A stretch of 53,903 nt of DNA from positions 1 to 53,903 of the forward strand of contig JAQVVM010000030.1 in NCBI GenBank assembly GCA_028698995.1. Direction: 5' to 3'. Position numbers and translations under genes: made by a program. This document shows, in pieces, positions 16,558 through 27,100 of this stretch (position 1 is its first letter; each line of letters begins with the position of its first letter). The notes beneath the pieces were generated by a model that had not been told where the DNA came from, did not search any database, and saw only the letters and a program-made list of their open reading frames with translations. The DNA is from Bacteroidales bacterium (lineage in GTDB: Bacteria; Bacteroidota; Bacteroidia; Bacteroidales; PXBB01).

Positions 16558-18507
16558 ATGAAGATACAAAAACTCATCGTGCCTGTTTTACTAAGTCTGT
16601 TAATAACAGCACAAGTACTATCCCAGCCTGCTAACTGGTTTGGGGATTTGAGTACAGCTAATAACTCTCTTTTTGTTAATGCAACAATGAACGACAGAGG
16701 TGTTACAATGAGCACACCTGCTTTACCGGCTACCATAACAAAGACAAACGCCAAATTTTTGTTTAACACCCTTCCTAATATTTATAACCCAAAATGGACA
16801 GGCAGTAGTACTGATAAGGTCAGAATCCTTAATAGTAAATTGTCAGCTGCAGCTTTTTATGGTGAAGATGTTTTCTGGCAGGAAGACTTTGAAATCGATA
16901 TAACAGATGGACTTTATTACACATTCGTTGTTGGCAAAAACAGTTTGAGCAACAACGATATGTCAATTCTGGAAACAAATTTTAATCCCGTCAGCATTAA
17001 TACGGTTTCACAAAATCCAATTACTACTAATGTTTTTAGTACCGATAATGTGGTTGTAACAGCTAATTTAAGTCAAGTGGCTCATACAGGGGAGTTTATT
17101 TTTTTAAGATATACCACTGATGCATGGAACTCTTCATCTTTTTTGCCGATGACTTCTTCAGGCAGTGGTGTTTATACCTGTACAATACCTGCAATGAATC
17201 AGGGGACACATATTAGATATTATATTTTATCAACTATTACTAATACTCCAAGCCATTCAGATATTGATTATTTGACTTTGAAACTGAATAATAACTCTGC
17301 TCTGAACTATGAATACATGATTCAAGGCTTAACCAATAACAGTGGAATTGCTGACAGAAAAATGATTTTCAACGAAGGTACAAATTACTATAATGACTTT
17401 TCTGTGATGCACATGGGTTCCTATGGAAATACTGCTTTGCTGACTTTTAAGGGAGGTCAGATTCAGACATGGAAATCAGGAACACATGATATTACAGGTG
17501 CGGCAATGTATTACAGAATTTATCTTCAGGGAATGACTCCTCCCGCTTTTGATACCATTGTACTACCGTGGAGAGCAGATTTGCCAAGTTTTGGTGAACA
17601 GCTTTGGGAAAATGATACACTTTCCGATTTGATTTTTTATAACCTTGCAAACGGAGATTACAATATTGATGTTTATTATGAAGCTTTTTACACAATAGGT
17701 GTTGATCCATATATCCATGTCGATAATAACGGTGGCCAATTTTATAAACTCACTTTTGATATAGATAACAGCATAAGTTATGGGACTCATGGGTTTGTTG
17801 AGAAATCAGTCATTGTTGCAAAACCTCTTGTAGAAAGTATCAGTACTGTCAATTGGCATAACTCAAATCTTGGCTTATTCAATTTAAACAATGTGCTCCA
17901 ATTAAAGGGTGGGGAGGTAGAAACTCTTAAAACTGGAATTCATGATATTACCGGAGTAAGGATGTTTTATAGGATATTACATACTCCAGCTATGCCTCCT
18001 TACCCACAGTTTTCAAGTATTGAACTACCCTGGAAACAGGACTTGAGTTATCCCGGGCATCAGATTTGGGGTAATGATACCATGCTTATTGATGTGCTTT
18101 CAGGCCTGATGAGTGGTGTTTATGACTTTCAGGTTTACTTTGAATTGAACTATAAAATTGGCGTTGATCCACAGATATATAGTTTTATAGATAATAATAA
18201 CAACTCCTATTACGTAAGTCACTTTACATATAATTCTACGGTTGGTGAAATTGAATCTGATTTAACTGAACAAATTGTGATTTATCCCAATCCGGCTCAG
18301 GATATACTTTTTATTCAACTTTTTAACGGTAGAGATGTTCAACAGATAAGCTTCTTTGATATGATGGGTAAAAGGGTGCTTTTTCAGGAGGGTCCTGCTT
18401 TTAAAGGCTTATTAAGTATTGATTTGAGCACTTTTAAATCAGGTGTTTATTTTATTGAAATCACAACAACTGATCAGGTATATGGGAAGAAGATAATCAT
18501 AAAGTAG
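16558..18507 (+). CDS. Secreted protein with duplicated module and T9SS sorting domain
   Basis: A 649-residue protein. It has a signal peptide (MKIQKLIVPVLLSLLITAQV) and an N-terminal beta-rich region (about 25-160). An Ig-like part at about 160-255 contains YTTDAWNSSSFLPM and HIRYYILSTITN. Then come two copies of a module of about 130 residues (roughly 275-400 and 430-560). Each copy has GGQ/GGE...K(S/T)GTHDITG, a MYYRI/MFYRI strand, an LPW(R/K)(A/Q)DL turn and a YxIGVDPxI motif. The last 80 residues are a T9SS type A sorting domain with IYPNPAQDILFIQL. No catalytic motif is visible. It starts the run of T9SS proteins before the amylase, so a surface glycan-binding role is possible but unproven. 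Confidence 0.85.
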   Translation: MKIQKLIVPVLLSLLITAQVLSQPANWFGDLSTANNSLFVNATMNDRGVTMSTPALPATITKTNAKFLFNTLPNIYNPKWTGSSTDKVRILNSKLSAAAFYGEDVFWQEDFEIDITDGLYYTFVVGKNSLSNNDMSILETNFNPVSINTVSQNPITTNVFSTDNVVVTANLSQVAHTGEFIFLRYTTDAWNSSSFLPMTSSGSGVYTCTIPAMNQGTHIRYYILSTITNTPSHSDIDYLTLKLNNNSALNYEYMIQGLTNNSGIADRKMIFNEGTNYYNDFSVMHMGSYGNTALLTFKGGQIQTWKSGTHDITGAAMYYRIYLQGMTPPAFDTIVLPWRADLPSFGEQLWENDTLSDLIFYNLANGDYNIDVYYEAFYTIGVDPYIHVDNNGGQFYKLTFDIDNSISYGTHGFVEKSVIVAKPLVESISTVNWHNSNLGLFNLNNVLQLKGGEVETLKTGIHDITGVRMFYRILHTPAMPPYPQFSSIELPWKQDLSYPGHQIWGNDTMLIDVLSGLMSGVYDFQVYFELNYKIGVDPQIYSFIDNNNNSYYVSHFTYNSTVGEIESDLTEQIVIYPNPAQDILFIQLFNGRDVQQISFFDMMGKRVLFQEGPAFKGLLSIDLSTFKSGVYFIEITTTDQVYGKKIIIK

Positions 18508-18607
18508 TGAAATTTCCAGACATCATTTTGGGATTCTCATTTTTTTTTAGGTTTTTTGGGTAAAAAATATTGCATTTATTACTTAGCAGAAATCTCAAAA
18601 AATATTG

Positions 18608-18615
18608 TATTTTTG
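18608..18615 (+). promoter_or_regulatory. Candidate -7 element for the 18668-23790 gene group
   Basis: TATTTTTG matches TAnnTTTG and lies 52 bp before the ATG at 18668. No well-spaced TTG is seen. If real, it would start the transcript of the small T9SS protein, the amylase and the permease, whose gaps are 41 and 21 bp. Confidence 0.35.
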
Positions 18616-18667
18616 ATAACTCAAAGGAATTATTTTAAATTCATTAATAATTAAAAAAACAAAAAGC

Positions 18668-19549
18668 ATGAAGAAACTTTTTACACTATTCGCATTAACA
18701 GTTTTTGTAGTAGGCATTTATGCCCAGACACAGGTAACTGTAACACTTGACACAAAAAAATTTATTAATATAGATTGCAGCCTTGGTGCTGACGGAGCAG
18801 GTGGTCCATCAACATTACCAAAGGTATATATGCATTCCGGTTTGTGTACAACAGGTGATATTTATTGCAAAACTCAAATTATTCCACTCAATTCACTAGT
18901 TTGGGAACATGTTGTTGGAAACTGGGGAGACAATCCTCAAGATGATGGTGTAGGAGAGATGGTTACCGGTTCAAATGGGGTTTATACAAAAACAATAATT
19001 ATAGAAGATTATTATAGTGGCTCATGGGTAAGCACCGAATGGAACGAAACTAATACTGTACAATCAACACCTATGGATCCCGGTGCAACACCCTACACAA
19101 TTGGTTTGGTATTCAGAAATCCTGATGGAACAATTACAGGAAGAGACAATATGTGCAATGATATCTTTGTAACAGATATCAATACCACAAACCCAAAAGT
19201 TATTCAGAGCTTTGACCTTTTACCCTGGGCAAATTCACCAGTAACAATTGAAAGAGAAATTATTGGTATCAATGAAATGTATAATATCAATTTTTTTAAA
19301 GTGTTGCCAAATCCTGTCAGGGATGATTTACATATTGAATTTTATCTTAAAACAGCATCTCAGACTCAGGTCGTCATAATGGATGCTTTCGGAAAATTGG
19401 TCACTGCTTTTCCTGAAGCAAGACTTAATGAGGGTAAACATGTAATTAAAGCAGATATTTTCAACCTTAACCTCGCACAGGGCATTTATTATGTAAGTGT
19501 TAAAACGGAATACAGTGTAAGGACAGAGAAAATTGTTGTCATTCGGTAA
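18668..19549 (+). CDS. T9SS-sorted protein sharing a module with the neighbouring amylase
   Basis: A 293-residue protein with signal peptide (MKKLFTLFALTVFVVGIYAQ). The middle domain (about 22-190) contains KVYMHSGLCTT, a VGNWGDNPQDDGVGEM loop and GLVFRNPDGTITGRDN...DIFV. The amylase encoded 41 bp downstream has the same signature near its N-terminus (VYLHTGVVT, a WG loop, GFVFRNADGSVVGRNS...DIFIP). Two cysteines lie close together in the first part. The C-terminus is a T9SS type A sorting domain (VLPNPVRDDLHIEF to the last residue). The likely role is surface binding of an alpha-glucan beside the amylase, inferred from the shared module and operon-like spacing. Confidence 0.85.
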   Translation: MKKLFTLFALTVFVVGIYAQTQVTVTLDTKKFINIDCSLGADGAGGPSTLPKVYMHSGLCTTGDIYCKTQIIPLNSLVWEHVVGNWGDNPQDDGVGEMVTGSNGVYTKTIIIEDYYSGSWVSTEWNETNTVQSTPMDPGATPYTIGLVFRNPDGTITGRDNMCNDIFVTDINTTNPKVIQSFDLLPWANSPVTIEREIIGINEMYNINFFKVLPNPVRDDLHIEFYLKTASQTQVVIMDAFGKLVTAFPEARLNEGKHVIKADIFNLNLAQGIYYVSVKTEYSVRTEKIVVIR

Positions 19550-19590
19550 ATAGTTGCTACTATAAAAATTCATTCAAAAAATTAACTACA

Positions 19591-22443
19591 ATGCTTAGAA
19601 ACATTCTGATAAAGGTATTTTTTCTATTTTTTTTCTCAATTTTTCAGGTGCTGCAGGCTCAGGTTATTACTTTTACTCCTGCGTATCCAAAGGTAACCGA
19701 CACGATAACCATCACTTTTAATGCGGCTTTAGGTAATGGGGCTTTATCAGGTATCAGTCCGGTCTATTTGCATACAGGAGTAGTAACTGACCGCAGTGTA
19801 TCATTATCAGATTGGAAATTCAGACCATCCATTTGGGGTACCCCTGACACAAATGTGTTGATGCAATCTTTGGGAAACAACCTACATGTTATTACATTCA
19901 GAATAGACAGTTTTTATGACCTGCCTTCAAATGTTATAGCATTAAATCTCGGTTTTGTTTTTCGAAATGCCGATGGTAGTGTTGTAGGGCGTAATTCAGA
20001 TGGATCAGATATTTTTATCCCATTGTTTAATTCCGGTTTTGATGCCCGTTTTACAGCACCTTTAGGTATTCCTTTGATAACAACTCAAGGGACAGTGATT
20101 CCAATCGAAATTACCTCAACTCAACAGGCTACGATTAATTTGTTTCATAATGGTATTTCCCTGAATCAAATCAATGGACAGATACTAAATGAACAGATAA
20201 CAGCCCCTTCACAGGGGAAATATTGGCTGAAATTTATTGCACAAACACTTTCAGATACTATATCAGATTCGACTTATTATATTGTTCAACCCGCACTAAC
20301 CATACAAGATCCACCTTCAGGATTAAAAAATGGGATTAATTATATAAACGATAGTACTGTGGTATTAATCCTTACTGCTCCATTTAAGAGTTTTGTTTAT
20401 GTAACAGGTGACTTTACTAATTGGGAACTTGACCCTGATTATTTGATGAACAAATCGGTGAGTGGCGAGCAGTACTGGCTTGAAATTACCCATCTGATAC
20501 CTCAACAGGAATACCGATTCCAATATAGTGTTGATGCACAGATTAATATTGGGGATCCCTTTTCTGAAAAGATTCTTGATGAATTTAATGATCCCGGTAT
20601 AAATGCAATAATATACCCTAATCTAATACCTTATCCTGTCGGAAAGACGAGTGAAATTGTATCTGTTATGCAACCGGGGAGACAACCTTATCAATGGGCA
20701 AATCAAACTTACCAAATTTCCCAGAAAGAAGATCTTATAATTTATGAATTATTAGTAAGGGATTTTTCAATGCGTCACGATTTTAAAGCCATTATTGATA
20801 AACTAGATTATTTAAAAGAACTTGGAATAAATGCCATCGAACTGATGCCTGTGATGGAATTTGACGGCAATGATTCATGGGGATATGCACCTGCATTTTA
20901 TACGGCAGTTGATAAATATTACGGACCTGCAGATTCTCTTAAAGTATTAGTAGATTCAGCTCACGGAAAGGGTATGGCGATAATTCTTGACATTGTTCCC
21001 AACCATGCTTTTGGTCAATTTCCCTATGTGCGTCTATACTGGGATGGAGAGAATAAAAAACCTGCTCCAAACAGTCCATATTTTAATTTTAACCCAACGC
21101 ATCCTTTCAGTGTAGGATATGATTTTAACCATGATGCCTATCATACTCAACAGTATTTCGATCAAGTTTTTAAGTACTGGGTTGATGAATATAAGATAGA
21201 TGGTTACCGCATTGATTTATCCAAGGGCATTACACAAAATAATACAGGTGGAGATGTAGGTGCATGGAGTCAGTATGATATAGGTCGGATAAATCTCTTG
21301 AAACGATTAGCTAATCAGCTTTGGAATACACACCCTGGGAAATGGATTATTCTTGAACACTTTGCTAATAATGATGAGGAAACAGAACTGGCCAACTTTG
21401 GTTTTATGTTGTGGTCTATTGCCCACTCCCCATATAAAGAAGCCGCTTTGGGATGGCCATTAGCCAATTCAAACTTTGAATGGAATGTTTCCTATCAGGA
21501 AAAAGGCTGGAGTCAGCCCCATGCAGTTGGTTTTTATGAAAGCCACGATGAGGAACGCATGATGTATGAAATGCTTAATTATGGAAATAGTGCTGGTACT
21601 TATAATGTCAGGCATCTGAAAACAGCCATTAATCGAAAAGCACTTCTGGCTGCATTTTTATTTACAGTTCCCGGTCCTAAGATGACATGGCAGTTTGGTG
21701 AGTTAGGCTTTGATTATTCAATTTTCTGGCCAACAGGTACCGAAATTTCAAGAACCGTTAAAAAGCCGGTCAGGTGGGATTATTTTGATGATGTTGACCG
21801 TCATTGTATGTTTTGTAAATACAGTGCCATTGTACGTTTAAGAACAGAAAATCCTGAAGTATTCAGGTCTTCTAACTTTAATATTGATGCTTCAGGATTG
21901 GGCAAAAGGATATGGGTAAGCCATAATGATATGAATGTGTTGGTTTTGGGTAATTTTAGTGTGTCGCAAATCTCAATGGTTCCTGATTTTCAGCACACAG
22001 GCACTTGGTATGATTATTTAGCAGGTACTTCTTATCCTGTAAGCAACACTCAAAATCCGATAACTCTTCAACCGGGAGAATTCAGAATATTTACAAATGT
22101 TCAATTGCCCGATCCTCATATCGAGGATTGTTGTAATGCGGGCAGTAATATTTTTGAGCCTGATGCAAGTTTAGATGTCAATGTTTACCCAAATCCCTTT
22201 ACGGAAATTATTCAACTGTCTGTAAATCTGGATGAGTCTTCTGAAATTGATGTTGAGATACAGGACATGTATGGGCGTAAAGTTGCATCTATTTACAAGG
22301 GAAGATCATCAGTTGGAATTCAGCATTTTTATTGGAATGGGAAGAATTCTAATGGACAAACGGTTAGCAGTGGGTATTATTTTTATAAAATAAAATCTAA
22401 TAGCAGGGTTAAATCAGGTAAAATAATTTTTATTACAAATTAA
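19591..22443 (+). CDS. Secreted alpha-amylase family GH13 protein with T9SS sorting domain
   Basis: A 950-residue surface or secreted glucanase. Order: signal peptide (1-24); the module shared with the upstream gene (about 25-150); an Ig-like region (about 150-235); a CBM48/E-set-like domain (about 245-345, FVYVTGDFTNWELDP); and a GH13 barrel (about 380-740). The barrel shows VPNH (469-472), GYRIDLS with nucleophile Asp542, ILEHF with acid/base Glu589, and ESHDEE with Asp653. A C-terminal all-beta domain and a T9SS sorting domain (NVYPNPFTEIIQLSV; FlgD-like NGKNSNGQTVSSGYY) close the protein. It should cleave alpha-1,4 glucans outside the cell; exact specificity (amylase, pullulanase or branching type) is not settled by these motifs. 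Confidence 0.93.
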   Translation: MLRNILIKVFFLFFFSIFQVLQAQVITFTPAYPKVTDTITITFNAALGNGALSGISPVYLHTGVVTDRSVSLSDWKFRPSIWGTPDTNVLMQSLGNNLHVITFRIDSFYDLPSNVIALNLGFVFRNADGSVVGRNSDGSDIFIPLFNSGFDARFTAPLGIPLITTQGTVIPIEITSTQQATINLFHNGISLNQINGQILNEQITAPSQGKYWLKFIAQTLSDTISDSTYYIVQPALTIQDPPSGLKNGINYINDSTVVLILTAPFKSFVYVTGDFTNWELDPDYLMNKSVSGEQYWLEITHLIPQQEYRFQYSVDAQINIGDPFSEKILDEFNDPGINAIIYPNLIPYPVGKTSEIVSVMQPGRQPYQWANQTYQISQKEDLIIYELLVRDFSMRHDFKAIIDKLDYLKELGINAIELMPVMEFDGNDSWGYAPAFYTAVDKYYGPADSLKVLVDSAHGKGMAIILDIVPNHAFGQFPYVRLYWDGENKKPAPNSPYFNFNPTHPFSVGYDFNHDAYHTQQYFDQVFKYWVDEYKIDGYRIDLSKGITQNNTGGDVGAWSQYDIGRINLLKRLANQLWNTHPGKWIILEHFANNDEETELANFGFMLWSIAHSPYKEAALGWPLANSNFEWNVSYQEKGWSQPHAVGFYESHDEERMMYEMLNYGNSAGTYNVRHLKTAINRKALLAAFLFTVPGPKMTWQFGELGFDYSIFWPTGTEISRTVKKPVRWDYFDDVDRHCMFCKYSAIVRLRTENPEVFRSSNFNIDASGLGKRIWVSHNDMNVLVLGNFSVSQISMVPDFQHTGTWYDYLAGTSYPVSNTQNPITLQPGEFRIFTNVQLPDPHIEDCCNAGSNIFEPDASLDVNVYPNPFTEIIQLSVNLDESSEIDVEIQDMYGRKVASIYKGRSSVGIQHFYWNGKNSNGQTVSSGYYFYKIKSNSRVKSGKIIFITN

Positions 22444-22464
22444 GGTTATTATTTCAGCTAAAGG

Positions 22465-23790
22465 ATGATACATAAACCAAAGTTAAGTTTCTGGCAAATT
22501 TGGAACATGAGTTTCGGATTTTTAGGAATTCAATTTGGATTTGCCTTACAGAATGCCAATGTGAGTCGCATTTTTGAGACATTAGGAGCAGATGCTTCTC
22601 AGATTCCGGTTTTATGGTTGGCAGCTCCGGTTACAGGCCTTATTGTGCAACCTATTATTGGTTATTACAGTGACAGAACATGGTGCAGATTAGGCCGAAG
22701 ACGTCCATTCTTTCTTGCAGGAGCAATACTTGCAACACTAGGATTGATGATTATGCCAAATTCGCCTGCTTTATGGGTCGCTGCCGGAATGCTTTGGATG
22801 CTTGATGCGTCTATAAATATTTCTATGGAGCCTTTCAGGGCATTGGTAGGGGATATGCTGCCATCAGAGCAAAGGACAGAAGGATTTGCCATGCAAAGCT
22901 TTTTTATTGGGACAGGGGCTGTTGTGGCTTCAATACTGCCCTATGTGCTGACAAACTTTCTTAACATTCCCAATACAGCTCCAATTGGGGAGATTCCATT
23001 GTCTGTAAAATACTCATTTTATATGGGTGCTTCCGTTTTTTTTCTTGCTGTGCTTTGGACAGTGATAAAAACAAAAGAATATTCACCAGAACAACTTGCT
23101 TCATTTTCTCTTCACGAAAATGAATATGAGAATACAAGTAAAGGCCATCTTTTAAAAAACCTTTTTGTCGATTTCGCAGCTATGCCTCATACCATGATTC
23201 AGCTTGCATCTGTTCAGTTTTTTTCATGGTTTGCTCTATTCTCAATGTGGATTTATGCTACACCGGCTATAACAGCACATGTTTATGGTGCTTCTGATAC
23301 AGGATCAATACTTTATAATGAAGGTGCAAACTGGGTAGGTGTTTTATTCGCCGTATATAATGGAGTTGCAGCCATTGTTGCATTTGGATTGTCTCCTCTT
23401 GCAAAAATAACCAGTCGAAAAAAAGTTCATTCATTTTCTTTAGTTCTTGGCGGTATAGGCCTTATGAGTATTTATTTTATTAAAAGCCCCGAAATACTTA
23501 TTTTATCAATGATAGGTGTTGGCATTGCATGGGCCAGTATTTTATCAATGCCCTATGCCATACTTGCAGGTTCATTGCCCGTAAAGAAAATGGGATTTTA
23601 CATGGGTGTTTTTAATTTCTTTATTGTTATCCCACAGATTTTTGCTGCTTCTACATGGGGGTATCTAGTTAAACATTTATTTAATAACCAATCTGTATAT
23701 GCCCTTGTTGCAGGGGGTGCATCCTTTATTGTAGCAGCTCTCCTTGTTTTTGTTGTGAGAGATGTGGACGATAAAAAGAATCTCAAATAA
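22465..23790 (+). CDS. MFS sugar permease, SLC45/maltose-sucrose type
   Basis: A 441-residue inner-membrane protein with about twelve hydrophobic segments. The N-terminal QFGFALQNANVSRIF segment and the loop DRTWCRLGRRRPFFLAG are hallmarks of the SLC45/GPH-like branch of the major facilitator superfamily, which moves sucrose, maltose or glucose with protons. MSIYFI... and MGVFNFFIVIPQIFA segments in the second half also fit. It starts 21 bp after the amylase stop, with a purine-rich AAAGG directly before the ATG, so it probably takes up the amylase products that reach the periplasm. The outer-membrane step (no SusC/SusD pair here) is unexplained. Confidence 0.9.
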   Translation: MIHKPKLSFWQIWNMSFGFLGIQFGFALQNANVSRIFETLGADASQIPVLWLAAPVTGLIVQPIIGYYSDRTWCRLGRRRPFFLAGAILATLGLMIMPNSPALWVAAGMLWMLDASINISMEPFRALVGDMLPSEQRTEGFAMQSFFIGTGAVVASILPYVLTNFLNIPNTAPIGEIPLSVKYSFYMGASVFFLAVLWTVIKTKEYSPEQLASFSLHENEYENTSKGHLLKNLFVDFAAMPHTMIQLASVQFFSWFALFSMWIYATPAITAHVYGASDTGSILYNEGANWVGVLFAVYNGVAAIVAFGLSPLAKITSRKKVHSFSLVLGGIGLMSIYFIKSPEILILSMIGVGIAWASILSMPYAILAGSLPVKKMGFYMGVFNFFIVIPQIFAASTWGYLVKHLFNNQSVYALVAGGASFIVAALLVFVVRDVDDKKNLK

Positions 23791-23872
23791 ATGAAGATTT
23801 TTAAGCAGTATTAAAGTTTATTTCTATCCTTTATTATCGAGGCTTAGCCATAATATTGAGTCGTTTGTGTGC

Positions 23873-24166
23873 TTAGTACCCTCCTTCAACTGCCCAAACA
23901 AATGCCCTTATACCAACTTCGGTATTAATTTCATCTATCATTTTAATTTTTGCTAACAAAGGAGCTACTTTTTCATCATCAACTATTGCAAGCACAGACG
24001 AGTTTATTTCAGGCCATGTATGAGTGCCCATGCGGGGTTCACCTGTTTCGGAACCCCTACCCATTACATCCTGCCACATTGTGAATCCTTTGATTTCAAG
24101 ATAGTCGAGCATGAATTCTACTTTTTCGGTGTGTGCCTGATTGAATGTTATCATTACTGCTTTCAT
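23873..24166 (-). CDS. PII-like small protein at the end of the RND efflux operon
   Basis: A 97-residue cytoplasmic protein. The beginning (MKAVMITFNQAHTEKVEFML) and the segments GFTMWQDVMGRGSETGEPRM, SSVLAIVDDEKVAPLLAKI and GIRAFVWAVE match the ferredoxin-like PII/CutA fold in order and length, although the nucleotide-binding and uridylylation features of true GlnB/GlnK are not evident. It starts 18 bp after the RND gene on the same strand, as the fifth gene of the efflux operon. PII-like proteins often sit beside transporters and may sense a ligand or bind the transporter. The ligand here is unknown. Confidence 0.75.
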   Translation of the reverse strand: MKAVMITFNQAHTEKVEFMLDYLEIKGFTMWQDVMGRGSETGEPRMGTHTWPEINSSVLAIVDDEKVAPLLAKIKMIDEINTEVGIRAFVWAVEGGY

Positions 24167-24184
24167 ATATTTTACCGGAATTTA

Positions 24185-27100
24185 TTATATTTCTTTATTG
24201 TCAATTAAAAACTGCATCTTTTTACGGGATATAATTTTATTATCACGTTCACCTCTTTTTGAAACTACAGCATACATTACTGGAATGAGAATCATTGTAA
24301 TCACAGTGGAGAAAATCAAACCACCGATAACTGATATTCCCATTGGTTGCCATAATTCAGAACCTTCACCTGACATAACTGCCATAGGGAGCATTCCTAG
24401 AATTGTGGTAAGTGCTGTCATTAAAACAGGGCGTAAACGGCTTTTACCTGAAATGGTAATAGCTTCATTAAGAGCTATTCCTCTGTCACGCATCAGATTA
24501 ATATAGTCAACGAGTACAATGCCGTTTTTAACAACTATTCCAATGAGCAAAACTGCACCCAGCGCAGCGATAACACTTAGTGTTGTTCCTGTGAGATACA
24601 GTGCTAAAATGACACCCGAAAATGAGAAAGGTATTGAAAACATAATGATAAAGGGCATGCGAAATGATTCGAACTGTGATGCCATCACAAGAAATACAAG
24701 AATTAGACTTAATGCCATTAACAGTCCTAAATCTTTAAAAGATTTCATTTGTTCTTCATAAGCACCACCTACATTAATCATAACACCTTGAGGTTTATCA
24801 ATCTTTGCCAGTTCAACTTTTATGGCACTGGCTAGTTCTCCAAGTGAAATTTCATGTGGTTTTGCAGTCACTCTTACAACTCGTTCTCTTCTTTTGTGCT
24901 CTATATTAGGAGGACTCCAGTATTCATCAATACTTGCTATTTCATTAAGTTTAATTTTACTGCCTGTAGGGGACATAATTGTAAGGTTTTCAATATCTTG
25001 CAACGAACTTCTGTATTTTTCTTGGTATCTTACAACGATGTCATATTCTTCACCTGATTCTCGAAATAGTGAAGCATTTTTACCTGCAATTCGATTTCGT
25101 ATGGCTGTTGATACATAGACACTGTTCAGACCATGTAAAGCCAATTTTTCCTTGTCAAGTTTTATCATTATTTCAGGTTTCTCATCCTGTCGGCTGATGG
25201 CAACTTCCCTTGCACCCGGTATGGCTTCTACTTTATCTTTTATCTTATGAGCAAGTTCAGTTGTTGTATTGAAATCATAGCCAAAAATTTCTACAGCCAC
25301 ATTATTCTCCCCACTAAAGCCACCACCACCTGTCTGAACTTTATATCTGACAATTTCAGGGAATTTACTTAAACGCTGTCTTAAATCTTCAGCAATATCA
25401 AATGAGCTTCGGGTTCTTTCGTTTGCAGGTTTAAGCCGTAATCCGAAATTAATAACATTTGTACCTGTTTGGCTGAATAGGGAAAAGAAACTACCCTGAT
25501 CATCAGCGCCGGCAGAAGTATAATAAACAACTTTTTCAGGAACAAATTCCTCGAAAACCTGTTCAATTTTCTCTGCAATTCGAATAGATTCCTCAACCCT
25601 GGTTCCTGTCTGAAGTTCAATTGTGCCTGATATGCTGCTTTGATCTGCCTGCGGCATAAAGTCTGTCCCTACAAATTTCATCAGAAAAAGTGAAAAAACA
25701 AAAATTGTAATGGCAACTATTCCTATCAATAGTTTGTGTCTCAAAGAAAAACGTAAAGTCCTTACATAGAAAACATCAAGACTGTTAAGCATCTTTCCGA
25801 ATGTGTTTTCCCATCCAAAGCGTGGCAATTTATCAATTTTCTTTTTAAGTTTAAGAAGTTTTGAAGACAACATAGGTGTTAGCGAAACGGCTGCTATAGT
25901 TGAAGTTACTACTGTAATGGTTACTATCCATCCCAATTGTTTAAACATAACACCTGTCATGCCTGAAACCAAAGTAAGTGGGAAAAATACGGCCACAACT
26001 ACCAATGTGGTGATGATTACAGATAACCATACTTCATTGGTTGCGTAAATAGCTGCCTCACGTGGATTACTTCCTCTTTCTACATGCCGCGAAATATTTT
26101 CAAGCACCACAATAGCGTCGTCAACAACCATTCCGATGGCAATGGCCAGTGATGAAAGAGAAATAATATTAATGGTATTCCCAGTGATATAAAGGTATAT
26201 AAAGGCCACTATAAGTGAGATAGGAATTGTAAGAACAATAATAAAAGTGGCACGCCATTTCCCTAAGAAAAGGAAAACAACAAAAACAACAAATATAAAA
26301 GCATAAAACAATGTTTCTGAAAGATTATTTATTGAATTTTTAATAAAATCTGAAGTATCCATGATTTCAGTAATCTTTACATCAGGAGGAAGCTGAGGTA
26401 ATAGATCTTTCATCATTTCTTTTACATCGCTTGTAATCTGTATGGTATTGGCTCCGGATTGTTTTTGAACAAACATTCTTAGTCCTTGACCACCTTTAAT
26501 ACGTTCTTCAAGAGAAACATCTTTTTTCCTGTCCTCCACAGTGGCAATATCTTTTAGATATACAGGGTTTCCCTGGAAATTGCCTACAATAAGGTTTTCA
26601 ATTTCAAAACTCTCATCAAATTCTCCCTGAATACGCACCGGATAATTAATATCCCCCATTTTAATATTTCCTGATGGGAGATTGAAGTTTTCAGCAGCAA
26701 TAACATTAGCCACTTGCTCAAGTGTTAAATTATGTGCCTCTACACGCATCGGGTCTAGTTCTACATAAACGACTCTTGTTGGTTGCCCCAGCATACCTAC
26801 TGAGCCTATACCGTTGATTCTGTTGAGCGGATTGATGAGTTTTTCTTCCAGAACTTTGGTTAGTCCCATATAACTTTCTTCAGCTGTAACTGCATAGAAA
26901 AGTATGGGCATCATGCTGGTGTTAAACCTGAAAATCAAAGGTCTGTCTGCATCTTCAGGAAGATAATCATATACACGTTCCATGACATTCCTTATATCGT
27001 TAGTGGCTTCATCAAGATTAGTTTCCCAGTTAAATTCAAGGGAAATCAGACTGAGGTTGTCGTAGGACACAGAAGTTATTTCCTTGAGATTTTCTACAGT

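Noticed and set aside
24141..25118. Several plus-strand reading frames across the RND permease gene
   Set aside because: They lie antisense to a strongly conserved, full-length permease, have no recognisable family and no start-region support.
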